Positions 36,868 through 48,676 of a DNA stretch of 64,000 nucleotides are shown piece by piece. Source of the stretch: Dasypus novemcinctus. Lineage: Eukaryota > Chordata > Mammalia > Cingulata > Dasypodidae. The stretch is taken from positions 25,203,294 to 25,267,293 of the forward strand of contig NC_080698.1 in assembly GCF_030445035.2 (NCBI RefSeq). Reading direction: 5' to 3'. Positions within the stretch are counted from its first letter, which is position 1, and each line of letters opens with the position of its first letter. The position numbers and the translations under genes are program-made. The notes beneath the pieces were generated by a model. It did not search any database. It saw only the letters and a program-made list of their open reading frames with translations, and was not told the origin of the DNA.

Positions 36868-37030
36868 CCTCCTGTGTCAGAATCACCTGGGATGACAGTT
36901 AAAAATGTGGATTTCTGGGCCCTATCCCAGACCTACTGAATTAAAATTTTGGGGGATGGGGATCAAGAATCTGCATTTTCAGTTCAGTTCTTCAGTTGAT
37001 TTTGATGCCTTTAGTGATCTGCTTTGAAGT
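36868..37030 (+). mobile_element. hAT-Charlie-type non-autonomous element (MER20/MER3-like)
   Basis: 'cagaatcacctgggatgacagttaaaaatg', 'ggatttctgggccctatcccagacctactgaatt' and 'aagaatctgcatttt' follow the common layout. Confidence 0.7.
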
Positions 37031-37519
37031 CACAAGAGTGTGAATAAATAAGTAGGTCCCCAGAACCAATTCCCCTCACTTGTGTGCGACCTTGGAATTC
37101 AGAGGCTGAAAAGTTGCCTGTTATGTAACTCTGCCTCACCTGTGCCAAGCAAGGTGCGAGGATTCTGTGACCCGCCAAGTCCCGAGCTGCTGTCAGACTC
37201 AGGATTTCCAGGATGATTTGTGTTGCCCTTGCTGCCAGATCTTGGCTGGTGAAGACTGATGACTTAATTTCCCGGCTCCTGTCACTAAGTATGGCCCCTG
37301 TGCCAACCTAGCCAGGGTGGACGGCAACCCAGCTCCCCTGGAAACTGTTCAGATGACTGGCACCCAAGGGACCCAACAGGATTCTGGAGACCTGGTAGAG
37401 AGGGAGGGATTTTACTTGGTCTGGCTCCAACTCTTGAGCCAGTGGAGTTGTTCTCAAACTGTCAGAACTGGTGGGTGTTACACGCAACAGGATTTGGTCC
37501 TATCAAACATCTAGAGCTT

Positions 37520-37998
37520 CTCCCTTTTGGTAAAAGTGCAAATTGACACAACCTTTTGGAGGGCAATTTTATAGAATCTAATGAAACTTACAATCCCACA
37601 ATAAGGAATTTAGGCTATGGAAAAAACTTTAATAAGCATACAAATATAAAAAGACGCTCACTGTAACCCAAATTTGCAACAGTGAAAACCTGGGAAAAAT
37701 CCAAATGTCCAGCAATAGTGGATGGGTTAAATGAATTATGGTACAATCATACAATGAAATGCTACACAGCTCCAAATGAGTTAGAGGTACATGCACTAAC
37801 AGGGCGAGATGAACAAGGTAAAGTGCTAAGTGAAAAAACAAGTTGCTAAACAGTAGGATGACCTTTCAAAAAGTGCTTGTCAGTATGCCCAGAAACAAAT
37901 ATCAAAGGAATAGTCACCTAGTGGTGGGGGAAGGGAAATTATTGGTTTATATGATACATGTTTATACAGTAAATATTTCTGTAGTTTTGTAATAAAAA
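37520..37998 (+). mobile_element. Old L1M-type 3' end with A tail
   Basis: 'acacaaccttttggagggcaatttta', 'aacagtgaaaacctgggaaaaatccaaatgtccagcaatagtgg', 'gggttaaatgaattatggtacaatcatacaatg' and 'aaatatttctgtagttttgtaat' are the usual ancient L1 3' blocks, ending in an A-run at 37,993-38,008. Confidence 0.85.
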
Positions 37999-38485
37999 AA
38001 AAAAAAAACTACTTTTGTTTGTAAGTAGAGAAAACAATAAAACTATATGGAAAAAGTTGAGTCTTTACCCCCTTTCTCACCTTGGCATACTTCCCAGGAG
38101 AACTGGAAGCAAGATACTTTTTCTGGGGCTAAAACTGAGCCTGGGACAAGGCTGTTTAGCACAAGGTTTATCATTTCTGGGACACTGTGAGCTGTGGCAA
38201 AGAAAATAAATTCCTCCCCAAATCTTGTGCTAAGTTATTCAGAGCTGTTTTGCAATTGGAAATATCTGGAGCTCACAGGGGAAGCATGAGACACCAGGCC
38301 AGGTGGTTTCTGATCTTGCAGGCATTTCAAGCCATCCCAATTCTATCCACACCTCTACCTGGGGGCTCCAAACCCAAAGAAAGGAGCTGCTGCCTATGCA
38401 GCTGGTTTTAGGTCTGAGTCACCAAGATGTTTCACCTGCAGTCACTGCTATTGGCCAGCTGAGGTTGCATGAGGCAGTTTACCGT

Positions 38486-38595
38486 GGTGGCTAGAAGCTC
38501 TGGCATAGGCCTGCCTCTTATGAGCCATGCGCTCTTGGGCATGTTTCGTCACCTCTCTAAGTCTCATTGTCTCAACTGTAAAATGGAGGTTCCAT
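38486..38595 (+). mobile_element. MIR SINE fragment
   Basis: 'gtggctagaagctctggc', 'tcttgggcatgtttcgtcacctctctaagtctcattgtctcaactgtaaaatgg' in diverged form is the MIR pattern. Confidence 0.7.
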
Positions 38596-38929
38596 CAGCC
38601 CACAAATATTTCATGAAAGCCTACCATGTGTCAGATTTACCAGATGCCTATTTGGTGCCAGACGGTGTTCTAGTTGCTGAGGCCACAGCCAGCAGTGAAA
38701 CAAAACCAGACAAAAAACTCTGACCTTGCAGAGCTTTCATTCCAGGGCAGGTGACAGATAAATAAAAGAAGCATGTCAAGTGTACAGTAATGTCAAATGG
38801 TCCTCAGTGCTCTAGACAAAAAGGCAAGGAAGAGACAAGCAGAAAATTAAGGCTGGGAAGAGGTAATGAGGGGGCTGTCTTCACGGTGTTAGAACAGAAC
38901 CGGCCCTTAAGCAATGAGATAATGCGCCT
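38596..38929 (+). mobile_element. Ancient LINE-like repeat
   Basis: 'cacaaatatttcatgaaagcctaccatgtgtcag', 'gtgttctagttgctgaggccacagcc' and 'ctgaccttgcagagctttcattcca' match the old repeat family also seen at 8,150 and 10,460. The DAS SINE that follows landed at its end. Confidence 0.55.
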
Positions 38930-38944
38930 AAAGCTCAGGGCAGG

Positions 38945-39352
38945 CAGGGAAGCGGATGTGGCTCAACTGATGGAGCATCCGTTTACCATATGGGTGGCCC
39001 AGGGTTCGAACCCAGGGCCTCCTGACCCATGTGGTGAGCTGGCCCATGTGCAGTGCTGATGTGCATGAGGAGTGCTGTGCCACACAGGGGTGTCCCCCGC
39101 GTAGGGGAGCCCCACGCGCAAGGAGTGTGCCCTGCATTGAGCCGCCCCACGCAAAAAAGGAGCAACCTGCCCAGGAGTGGCACCGCATACATGGAGAACT
39201 GGTGCAGCAAGAGACTCAGCAAGGGGAGACACAGATTCCTGGTGCCGCTGAGAATTCAAGAGGACACAGAAGCGCACACAGAGAATGGGCACAAGAGAGC
39301 AGGCAATTGGGGGTGGGGGCGAGAAATAAATAAAATTTAAAAATAAATAAAT
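38945..39352 (+). mobile_element. DAS-III-type SINE with 15-bp target duplication and intact Pol III boxes
   Basis: The tRNA-Ala-like head holds an A box (TGGCTCAACTGATGG, about 38,958-38,972) and a perfect B box GGTTCGAACCC (39,003-39,013). The long DAS body follows and ends in a tail of AAATAAATAA units. Target duplications AAAGCTCAGGGCAGG (38,930-38,944) and AAAGCTCAGAGCAGG (39,353-39,367) differ at one position. It is the best-preserved long SINE of the window. Confidence 0.95.
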
Positions 39353-39544
39353 AAAGCTCAGAGCAGGGTCCCCATCCCCTAGTACCTACCCAGTGAAGGC
39401 CATCACTTCCACCTTTAAAACTACCATCACCAGCATCACCTGCCTCGTCCACCCTGCCCTGCCATTGCCCACCCCAGCCAAGGTCCATCCTCTGTAAGTT
39501 TTTCTCCACTGGTATATGCCAAGGGATACCATGCTCAGACAAGG

Positions 39545-39750
39545 CATGGTGCTGAGCAATTTTATAAATCCAACCTCATTAAATTCTCAGAACTGACCCC
39601 TGCCCCAAGAGTGGGTAGTGCTAGTCTTGTTTTTCACATGAGGCATTTGAGGCTGGGGGCTGGGTGGTGGGAGCAACAAGATCACAGAACGATCATTCAA
39701 AGCCTGGCTGGCCTGAATGAAGGCTCACTCTCGTAACCACAGAGCTCTCC
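39545..39750 (-). mobile_element. MIR SINE
   Basis: 'ggtgctgagcaattttataaatccaacctcattaaattctcagaact', 'cacatgaggcatttgaggct' and 'caacaagatcacagaacgat' follow the reverse complement of MIR. Confidence 0.7.
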
Positions 39751-39754
39751 TGAC

Positions 39755-40665
39755 TGTCAGCCTGAAAGCGGATCCCACCAAGCACCCAGCGCCGAGCAGC
39801 CTCTGCCTCTCCTAGAAGGCAGGCAGCCGCGGCAGCCTGAGCACACGACAGCTGTCGGCGTGTAGTGCCCTTTGGCACAGCTTCCTTCCCGGGGAGCTAC
39901 GCCAGGTCATGATGTTCAGGAGCACCGGCAGAGAAGCAAACCTGGAATCCCAAGCTGTGCTCTCTCTTTTGGTCCCACTGCAGGACTTCGGTTCTCCCAA
40001 CCAGGTTCAGCTGCCTGTCAGTTACCCAGAAGGAAAGGGCACGGATGAAACTGGAAGGTCAGCTAGGAGTAGGGGTTGGGGGTGTGTGGATTAGTGGCAC
40101 AGCTGAGGGCAGGCAACCAAACACTCCCCTCACATCTGATACGATTTTTGAAATTTCCTCTTTTCCTTCCATTGCAGCTCTGGGCATCTTTCCCAGCCTT
40201 GTAGAGAGGAGGTGGTATGTTGGGTGGTGTAAAAGAAGGAAGACGAGGAGGAGAAAGGGGAGAGAAAGCACTCTGGGGCAGGGAGGGCTGCCCTGGTCTG
40301 GGAGCAGCCACAGAGGATTAGCTCAGCAAGAGGCACCCAGCTGCCTGAGACAGACTGTGAGCAACCAGTGACTGCAGCCGGCATGGCATGGAAACCGTGA
40401 TGCTCCACAGGCAAAAAGAAACTTCTGAGGATGGATTCAACCGTTGCTCCTAACGTGATGAAGTGATTCTGGCAAAGTCAAAGCAGGGATTCCCAGTGGG
40501 GAGTTGAGTGGGTATGTCTTCCTGCCCTGACCTGACCAGAAGAGAATCAGAAAGGGAGGGGAAGGGCAGGAGCAACTTAAAGAGCATATTCAATATTGGA
40601 ATATAATTTTATACTTTAAAAGAAAAAAACTACAAAAAACGATTGTTTTCACAAGAGCTTAGCTG
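39755..40665. other. Intron, nothing recognised
   Basis: No gene or named repeat. Purine-rich around 40,225-40,270. Confidence 0.4.
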
Positions 40666-40671
40666 TGCAGG

Positions 40672-40888
40672 GCTATGGCAGGATTTCTTAGTTACAGCAC
40701 CACTGACATTTTGGGCTTGGGTGGGGGTGGGCCTTTCTGGGCATTGTTGGATGGCGTGTGGCATCCCTGGCCTCCACCCACTGGATACGTGTGGCACCCC
40801 TCCCCCAAGGTGTGGCAACCCCAAATGTGTCCAGATATGTCCAAATGCCCCCTGATGGGCAAAATAAGCCGTTTGACAACCACAGGGT
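40672..40888 (+). mobile_element. MER5A-type hAT element
   Basis: 'caccactgacattttgggctt', 'gcatccctggcctccacccactggata', 'caccCcTCCCCCaaggTGTGgCAACC' and 'aatgccccctgatgggcaaaat' follow the MER5A complement; a direct neighbour MIR begins at once after it. Confidence 0.8.
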
Positions 40889-40894
40889 TAGGGT

Positions 40895-41045
40895 TCAAAA
40901 TATGGGACTCAAGAGCGGTACCTCTTGGTTTAAGCCACTTGCTACTTGGTGATCTTGAACCGGTTACCCAACATCTCCAAGTCTTAGGTTCTTTATCTGC
41001 AAAGTGGAGATGATAAGGAACGTATGCTTCCCAGCTTTAACTCAC
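40895..41045 (+). mobile_element. MIR SINE
   Basis: 'ggtttaagccacttgctacttggtgatcttgaaccggttacccaacatctccaagtcttaggttctttatctgcaaagtggagatgat' in diverged form is MIR. Confidence 0.75.
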
Positions 41046-41049
41046 CTAA

Positions 41050-41845
41050 TTATGCCTTAGTTGTGAACACAAGGCCTCACAGCTGTTAGCTCTATTTGTG
41101 ACAGCAGGGCTTTGTTGCCTTGGGGATGCACAGAGGACAGTGTCTGGACCAGGGAGTGGGAGTGCAATGACTCAGAAACACTGGTGGGGTGTGTGGGGGG
41201 GTGAGAGCCTCCTGCTTTGCTCGTTTAAAGGAAGGCATGCCTTAAAAATAAAGCTTGAGAAACAGATCTGAACCCTTCCAGTGAAAGCAGAATTGCAGAG
41301 GATCTTGCTTCTACTGGATTGAGGAAAAGCCATGAGCAGGAGGAAGAAGAGGGGAGAGCCCCCCAGCTCAGCTGGGCGCCCTAAGCCTGACATGGCAGCT
41401 GCTGAGGCTGTCTGGGCCAAGCCCAGGGTGCTGCGTTGGCTGCTGTGGGTGCCATACGGACAGGGCAGTAGGGAGGAAAGCTCCCCAGTAATTCTAACGG
41501 GCAGCCAAGTCAAATCGGAATTCTTCATCAGGTATCTATGTTTTCAAGGGGAAAGGACGACAATGGAACTTTTCTTGTCTCAAAAGCCTGGTCTAGATAC
41601 ACAGGAAATTCCATCAGAAGTGATCTGCTTCTGGGATAATTTGTGGGTGGTTCTGCTTCTAGCACCCTAGTTTGGTCCTCTCTCTCTGTCTGAATTAGCA
41701 TACACCCTAAGAGAAAGAACTCTTTTATGAGAACCCAAAGTGCTCTTTAGCAACATCTTTGCATTACCAAAGCCTACCCAGAAATTGCAGAGGATGTAGC
41801 GTTACACTGCTGTTGAGGTTTTTTGATCTCTAGAGGCCAAAACCT
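41050..41845. other. Intron, nothing recognised
   Basis: No gene or named repeat. The 112-residue plus frame at 41,332-41,670 and the 118-residue minus frame over it show no family resemblance. Confidence 0.4.
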
Positions 41846-41849
41846 ATTC

Positions 41850-42005
41850 AAATCACGGCTCTGCCCACTCAGTGACCTTGGGCAAGTTACCTGAACTCTT
41901 TAGCCTTAATTTCCTCATGTGTGAACATGCTTTCTTCACTGTGTTAAATAAGACATTTAATACAATGTCTAGAGCACAGGAAACGCCCGTAAATGTTTGT
42001 TGTTT
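41850..42005 (+). mobile_element. MIR SINE
   Basis: 'aatcacggctctgcccactcagtgaccttgggcaagttacctgaactctttagccttaatttcctcatgtgtgaa' in pieces is a well-preserved MIR core. Confidence 0.85.
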
Positions 42006-42084
42006 TCATCACCATACTCTATAGCTAAGGTCTGAAGTGTAAAAATCAAGTGGACTACAATAAACAACAATTAGAGCTAGCACC

Positions 42085-42195
42085 ACCATCTTGGAGATGA
42101 GGGAATGAAGGACCAAGGAGTTTAAGAGCACAGAGCTAGTAAAAGAAGGACGGAGATCAGACCTGGCATGCCAGTCTACCCTCCAGACCATGACT
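42085..42195 (-). mobile_element. MIR SINE fragment
   Basis: 'agatgagggaatgaaggacc', 'cacagagctagtaaaagaaggacggagatcagacc' is the reverse complement of MIR. Confidence 0.7.
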
Positions 42196-42199
42196 CCAT

Positions 42200-43260
42200 A
42201 AAATAAAAGCTCTTGAAGGAGGAAGGAGGGGCTCCTGGTGACACCAGTCCTTTACCTTGGCTGAGAAAAGGGGGTTTACACAAAGCTCAGGCCCTTTTCT
42301 GATGGGATGGGTTCTCCAGAGAGACATCAGCAGATGAAACTCAAGTGGGCAGGGTCAGCTGGCAGCCACAGGCACCTTGGAAAAAACGTTCTTCCACCCC
42401 TTTAACTTTTCCAAGTTAACCAGAACAAAGTTGGTAGTCCTTTGGGATTTGTAAGACTGAGCCTGTTACCAGGCACTGTATTTGTTTAAACCTGGAAATC
42501 TTTGGTCCCATCTCTTGACACACCAGGAGTGATGAGGTTCTAGGATGAAAATGTCATATGATGACTCTACTCCACCAATGTAAACTCTTCCTGCTGAACT
42601 CCTGTTTCTCCCGGTCGGAAGGGATTTTGAGGAAAGGTGGAGGGATCCAGATCTTTGAAAGATCTTTGTAACTATGGCAATATCAGGGGGTGAGGGGACC
42701 ACAACTGCTTAATCTTTCTTCTTAAGGGCCAAGTGATCTATCTGAAGAGTACTGGAGGCTGTTTGCCATGGTCAATAGTGACCAATTTAAACAATAAAGG
42801 AAGGAAAATAAGGGCATTGTGAATTGTACATCTGCTTAGCCTTATGTTTTCAAGGCTTACTGCTTATTTAAGGAAGGGCTTTTGGTTTAATCAGATTTAT
42901 ATATTAGCAGCTTTGGCTAAGCCAGGATACCTGAGGTAAAATTCAAATGAACTGTGTACATGAAATCCACAACATAACCAAGCCAGAAGTCACCGGAAAA
43001 ATTAAAAATAAACTATGGCCATAGAAAGATCAACAGAAAAAGAACTGACAAAGTTTTTTTCTTTCCTTTTTAAATGGCAACTTCTCCCTTCCCCCCAAAG
43101 AACATATTTCTGACCTAATAATGGTTCTCTGTGTTCTCTCATTGCTTTCTCAATCCACTTTGCAAAAGTTTTTAATTTTTAGTGAAAAAGCATTCTCCAA
43201 GGGATACTAGGAGGTTGAATTTAAGCTAGCTATAGAATTTCAGCACTCTGCATATCTCAA
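42200..43260. other. Intron, nothing recognised
   Basis: No gene or named repeat in about 1.1 kb; AT-rich from 42,780 onward. Confidence 0.4.
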
Positions 43261-43264
43261 CATT

Positions 43265-43590
43265 GCTGTGTCACTTTGGCCAATTGTATTCTCCCCACAG
43301 GACTCCTTTCACCTCTGTGAACTCAAGTTCTCTCTTGCCTCAGGGCCTTTGCACGTGCTATTCCTTAGGCCTATAGCCTCCTTCCCTCCTGTTCTTTGAA
43401 TGGTCAAGTCCTTTTTATTCAAGTCCCAACCTTAAGATCACTTCTTCAGAGACCTTCCTTGACTTTCCTTTTTATGTAGTTACCCCTCATTCTTTGTTCC
43501 GTTGCTGTATTAATTTCCTTCACAGCACTTATCACAACCAGACCTTACAGGTGTGTTTGAATAGCCTCTTCTGGATTATAAACTTTTCAT
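43265..43590 (+). mobile_element. L2 LINE, 3' region
   Basis: 'gcctcagggcctttgcacgtgctattcc', 'gtcccaaccttaagatcacttcttcagagaccttccttgac', 'ttccttcacagcacttatcac' and 'ctcttctggattataaact' are L2 3' blocks in correct order. Confidence 0.88.
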
Positions 43591-43874
43591 CATCCTGCTC
43601 TACCCCGAAAACTGCACCATTGGCTCTCCTGTCTTCTGGCTTCTAATAGGGGTTGATCAATGGAGGAGATCAGAGGGCAGAAGGTGGGAGGTCAGGGTAC
43701 TTACTGCCCTGGCTCCCCCTGCAGGGCTGTAGTTGGCTATGTTTCTTCACTAAGGCCCCAGGTTCCTACCCAAGTGGCCTCATCTTCATTAGGCTCTCTT
43801 TAATCATCCCTTGAGTGTGGAATCTGTTTTGGAGTGGGCCCCGACCTCCACACAGATTGGCTGATTTGTTCATC

Positions 43875-43945
43875 AATGAATTCTTGGCTACTAGCAGAGT
43901 GTCTGGCATGTAGTAGGTGCTCAATAAATATTTGAACAGATAAAT
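43875..43945 (+). mobile_element. L2 LINE 3' end fragment
   Basis: 'gagtgtctggcatgtagtaggtgctcaataaatatttgaa' is the L2 3' terminus. Confidence 0.7.
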
Positions 43946-43990
43946 AGAAAATAACAGCAAATTAAAATGTTCATGTCCTTTTTCCCCTTT

Positions 43991-44465
43991 TGTTGAATCA
44001 TGTAAGCTGCAAAAGATATGCTCAAGTCTTAATCCACCTTTCTGTGGGTGTGAACCCATTTGTAAACAGGAGCTTTGAAGATAATATTATTAGTTAAGGT
44101 GTGGACTGACTCACTGGTGAACAGGATCTTTGAAGATCCTATTTACATGAGGCCAAATTGAATGAAGGGGGCCTTGATCCACATGGCTGGAGAACTGGTA
44201 AGAAAGGAAATTTGGACAGAGTCAGAAGAAGCCAGAAGTCAGTGGAAGGCAGAAGTCAGTGGAAATCAGAGGAGCAGATACCAGGAGGGAGAGATGGCCA
44301 TGGGATGGAGTACTGCCGGAAAGCTTCAGATTCCAGGACTAAGCAAGCCCTGCCAATACCTTGATGTGGAACTTTTAGTCTCCAAAACTGTGAGACAAGA
44401 AATTCCTGTTGTTAAAGCCAACCCTTTGTGTATTTGTCATAGCAGCCATTACAAACTATGATACC
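43991..44465 (+). mobile_element. MLT1-like MaLR LTR
   Basis: Begins 'TGTTGAATCATGTAAGC' and shows MLT1-type blocks in order: 'aaaagatatgctcaagtc', 'tctgtgggtgtgaaccc', 'gaagatcctatttacatgagg', 'ccaataccttgatgtggaac', 'tctccaaaactgtgagac', 'cctgttgttaaagccaa' and 'gtcatagcagccattacaaactatga'. A 17-bp internal tandem (CAGAAGTCAGTGGAAGG/A) lies at 44,230-44,262. Solo LTR, non-coding. Confidence 0.82.
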
Positions 44466-44469
44466 ATTT

Positions 44470-45790
44470 TTTCATCTCCATGAAAATTTTTTATCAAGCC
44501 CTAGTATAGAAAGCAGAGAAAAATCTGGTGGCTGGGACTGAAGGTGGATGGGGGAGACCCACCAGCACAGCCGCCTCTCAAATGGCAAATCTAAAAAAAT
44601 CTAGGGCAGTAGAGACCTATTTTTTGGGGGGAGGGCTGTAAGGGAGAGTTGCAGCATCTTACACAGTTTCTGCAAATGGACATACACTTTTAGGTGCTTG
44701 TTGAGAAGCACATTGATATTTACAACTCAGTACTCTAAGGAGGACTTTGAGTTCAGCTATGGAAGACAACAGAGGTGGAAGAGGGTGAGGGGCACTTCCA
44801 TAAACCCACCAAGTGTTAAAAATTCTTTTGCAGCAGTCCTAGGGCTCAGCAAAAAGCCAGAGAAAAACTATGTTCTCTGGATCTGATGTGTTCTATCCGA
44901 TATTGCTAGATGAAGGTGTCACTTAGATGCCTCTATCCCCAATTCCCTCCACAATAAATAGCTTCAGAAAGGTACTGAGGAAGCCATCTACAGTCCTAAC
45001 TCCAGAGTAGAAAGAGAGCCAAAACAGGCACTGCTCAGGGGGCAGAAAGTGTGCCCACTTAAGGATCACGGTACCCTCAGAGCTGGCTTGATTTGGGTTG
45101 CATCGGGGGGAGTTTTCCTTAAGGGAAGCTCAGGCCAGGCTGAATTCTTCATTCTTCTCCCCAGAGCGGGGCCCAAACTGGAAACAGATCCAACAACAAG
45201 GACCTGGCTGGGCTCGGTTCTGGAACTGATAATAACCTCAATGGAAAAGCTGTGCCTGTTTTTCACTCACAGGCTCGAAGAACCAATGAACCCCTCTAAG
45301 CTGTGGCAAATGGTAATTCTCTGAGAAGTTAATTAATGTTGGGAGGGAGGGGCATCAGCCCAGGAAAGTACTAGATCTATGAGCTGACAGCCTACATTCT
45401 CAAAGCAGGAAGGCTGAGTTCCATTTGCATTAAAAGGTAGGCCAGAGTAGCTAGGGGCTACTCTGGCCACAGATTCTGGAAGCCCAGGCAAGGTTGAAAA
45501 CTGAGATTCAGGGAGTAAGGGTTCATCTTTCTTGCTGAAGCATCCCTGAAAATCCAAGCCACCTTTTCTAGTAACTTAGCGCTGCGCTAGGGAGAGTTGG
45601 TACGGGCCGGCTTGCTGAAATCTACAGAACTGGCCACCAACCTCATGTTCATCCATCAATTTCAGTCCTCTCCTATCTTTCTACTAGAACTATTCCCGAG
45701 TTCCATTCAATCTTCCTTCTTCCTCTTAGTGAGCCATGGCTGAGACAGCGTTAAGAGCAGGAAGATGGCACTCTGGGGCATCTCATCATA
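44470..45790. other. Intron, nothing recognised
   Basis: No gene or named repeat in 1.3 kb. Confidence 0.4.
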
Positions 45791-45794
45791 AGTC

Positions 45795-46000
45795 AAGATA
45801 ACTCTCAAATATTTTTGCCATGTTTCAGGCATACAGTTAGTGTTTTATGCATATTATATTAATCCTCACAACAACCCCATGTTGCATTTGTTCTCAGGGA
45901 AACTGAGGGACTGTGAGGTTTAAGCCACTAACGTGAGGTCACACAACCAGAGAGGTGGTGGGACTCCAACCAGGTTGGTTTGATTTTTAACACTAGACCC
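45795..46000 (-). mobile_element. MIR SINE
   Basis: 'atattatattaatcctcacaacaaccccatg', 'gggaaactgagggactgtgaggttt' and 'gaggtcacacaaccagagagg' are the reverse complement of MIR. Confidence 0.85.
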
Positions 46001-46159
46001 AAATGTCTGCTGCAGCTGGGGCCAGACCAAGAAGCAGAAGGGGCTCTTTCAGCTGTGGAGGAAACTTCTGAAGTGGCCAGCTGGGGGCGCCCTTCACATG
46101 CCCTCCTTAGATTTGGTTCTGAATGACTTAGATGATTTCAGTGGAATTCTCTGTGTATC

Positions 46160-46395
46160 TAGATGAGGCTTTCTCAACGGTGGTACTATCAACACAAGGG
46201 ACCGGAAGATTCTTTGCTGTGGGGGGCTGTTCTGTGCACTACAGGATGGTTAGCAGTATTTGTGTCCTCTACCCACTTGACTGATGCCAGGACAACACCA
46301 CTCCCCGCCCTGGCTGTGACAACCAAAAACCTCTCTAGACATTGCCATTTGTCCGCCGGGTGGCAAAATGACCCCTCACTGAGAACCAATGAGCC
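46160..46395 (+). mobile_element. MER5A-type hAT element
   Basis: 'ctttctcaacggtggtactatcaacac', 'gggctgttctgtgcactacaggatggttagcag', 'ctctacccacttgactgatgccag', 'tgacaaccaaaaacctctctagacattgcc' and 'tgagaaccaatg' follow the MER5A complement. Confidence 0.88.
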
Positions 46396-46399
46396 AAGC

Positions 46400-47398
46400 A
46401 CCCTGCACCCAATAGGGCATTGCTCATGTGTAAGAGCGCATCTCAGGGAAAGGGAAGATTTCTTCTCCTGATCTTTTATCTAGGACCCAGTAGTCAAACC
46501 TACAGGAAGAAGGAAAAAGTTATTTCAGTCTATTCTCTTCAACAGTCTTCTCACTTCCAGCTGTGAGTGCAATCTGCTCCCAAGAAAAGGACAGGCAAAG
46601 CCTGAACTAGGCTTTGCTGCCTTTTTAGATCAGCAGCTCTGGGTTAAGGCAGCCGTGGGGAAGTCTGCTGCCACCAGGATGAGAAACACTGGCAAGGTCC
46701 AGACTGTGCGCTGCTAGGCAGTAGAGAAAACACGCCAGGCATGCTCTCGCCAAAAGCACAATGTCAGAATCAGAAATAAATCCCAGCAGGTGTCCTGAGA
46801 CCGATAACACCCTCAGGGAGACAGATCTGACTGGGCTGGACAATTGACTCCAAGAAGCAATAATCCCTTAGACCGAGTACAGGCGAGAACCAATTATTTG
46901 TTCCAAAGAAGGGTTCAGAGAACAGAAATGAACAGAAGTACAGCTTAAGCTCCTTTGGGCAAGGAGCGAAACAAACAAGATTCTGTCTCTGCTCTTTGGA
47001 AGTGGGAAACTAAGAGGGGGAAGAAAAGACAGGGACTGGAAACATCAAAACCTGGGTTGGCCAAGACTTGAGAAAGGCTGTTTCTGAAGTAAAGAGAAAG
47101 ACTGGCTGGTGATGGTGGGGGGCGGCAAGGATGGTGAATAGGCCCGTCTGAGCTCAGTGGATGGGGAATCCAGCATGACATTTAAACACTGTTAAAACTC
47201 TGTACCAAAGAAGACACTGGGCTTTTTTTTAATGAGAACATAGTGATTTTGTGTTGGAAGACAGGGGCTTTATCTTCTAATGGTGCCCCATCTGTTTGCT
47301 CAGACTGATGCAGGGCAGCTGCTTCCCAGAAATGTGTCGCAGTCTGGTTTTGATTTGGGGAGGGCAGGTAAGAGGAGAAGCCTGGTAGACAGGGCCAT
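46400..47398. other. Intron, nothing named
   Basis: A hAT-like scrap may lie at 46,625-46,705. Otherwise no gene or named repeat. Confidence 0.4.
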
Positions 47399-48563
47399 CT
47401 CTGGGCCATCGTGAATAGTGCCGCTATGAATATCGGTGTGCAGATGTCTGTTCTTGTCACTGCTCTTGGTTCTTTTGGATATGTTCCTAGTAGGCGTATT
47501 GCCAGGTCACATGGTAGATCTATATCCAACTTCCTTAGGAACCGCCAAACAGACTTCCACAGTGTCTGTACCATTCTACATTCCCACCAGCAGTGAATAA
47601 GTGTTCCTATCTCTCCAGATCCTCTCCAACACTTGTAATTCCATTTTGTTGTTAATGGTCATTCTAGTAGGTGTGAAATGGTATCTTCTTGTAGCTTTGA
47701 TTTGCATTTCCAACAGTCAGTGATGCTAAACATTTTCATGCATTTTTTTACTATTTGTATTTCTTCTTTAGAAAAATATCTATTTAGGTCTTTTGCCTAT
47801 TTTTTATTCAGGTCATTTGTCTTTTTTATTACTGAGTTGTAGGATCTCTTTATATATCATAGATATTAGACCTTTGTCGGATGTGTGATTTCCAAATATT
47901 CTGCCATTGAGTACGCTGCCTTCTTACCCTCTTCAAAAAGTCCTTTGAGGTGCAGAAGTGTTTAATTTTGAGGAAGTTCCATTTATCTATTTTTTTGTTG
48001 TTGCTTGTGCTTTGGGTATAAAGTTTAAGAGACCCACATCTATTACAAGGTCTTATAGATGTTTCCCCACTTTATCTTCCAGTAGTTTCATGGTACTGGC
48101 TTTTATGTTCAGGTCTTTAATCCATTTTGAGTTGATTCTTGTATAGGGAGTGAGATAGGGGTCCTCTTTCATTCTTTTGGTTATGGATATCTAATTTTGC
48201 CAGTCTTCCAATCTATGAACCCAGAACGTCCTTCCATTTGTACAGGTTTTCTTTTATTTCTTTTAGCAGTGTTTTATAGTTTTCTGAATACAGGTCCTTT
48301 ACATTCCTGGTTAAATTAATTACTAGGTATTTGACTATTTTTATTGCTATTGTAAGTGGAATTTTTTTCTTGATTTTCTCCTCAGCATCCTCATTACCAG
48401 TGTACAGAAACACTACTGATTTTTGCATGTTGATCTTGTATCCTGCCACTTTGCTGAACTCATTATTAGCTCAGGTAGCTTTGTTCTGGATTTTCTAAAT
48501 ACAGGATCATGTCATCTGTGAACAGTGAAAGTTTTACTTCTTCTTTTCCAATTTGGATGCCTC

Positions 48564-48590
48564 TTCTTTCTTTCTTTCTTTCTTTTTTTT
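48564..48590 (+). repeat. (TTTC)n microsatellite in the L1
   Basis: Five TTTC units ending in a T-run; on the L1 strand this is a GAAA expansion. Confidence 0.8.
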
Positions 48591-48676
48591 CCTAATTGCT
48601 CTAGCCAGAACTTTGAGCACAGTGTTGAATAATACTGGTAATAGTGGGCACCCTTGTCTTGTTCCTGATCTCAGAG

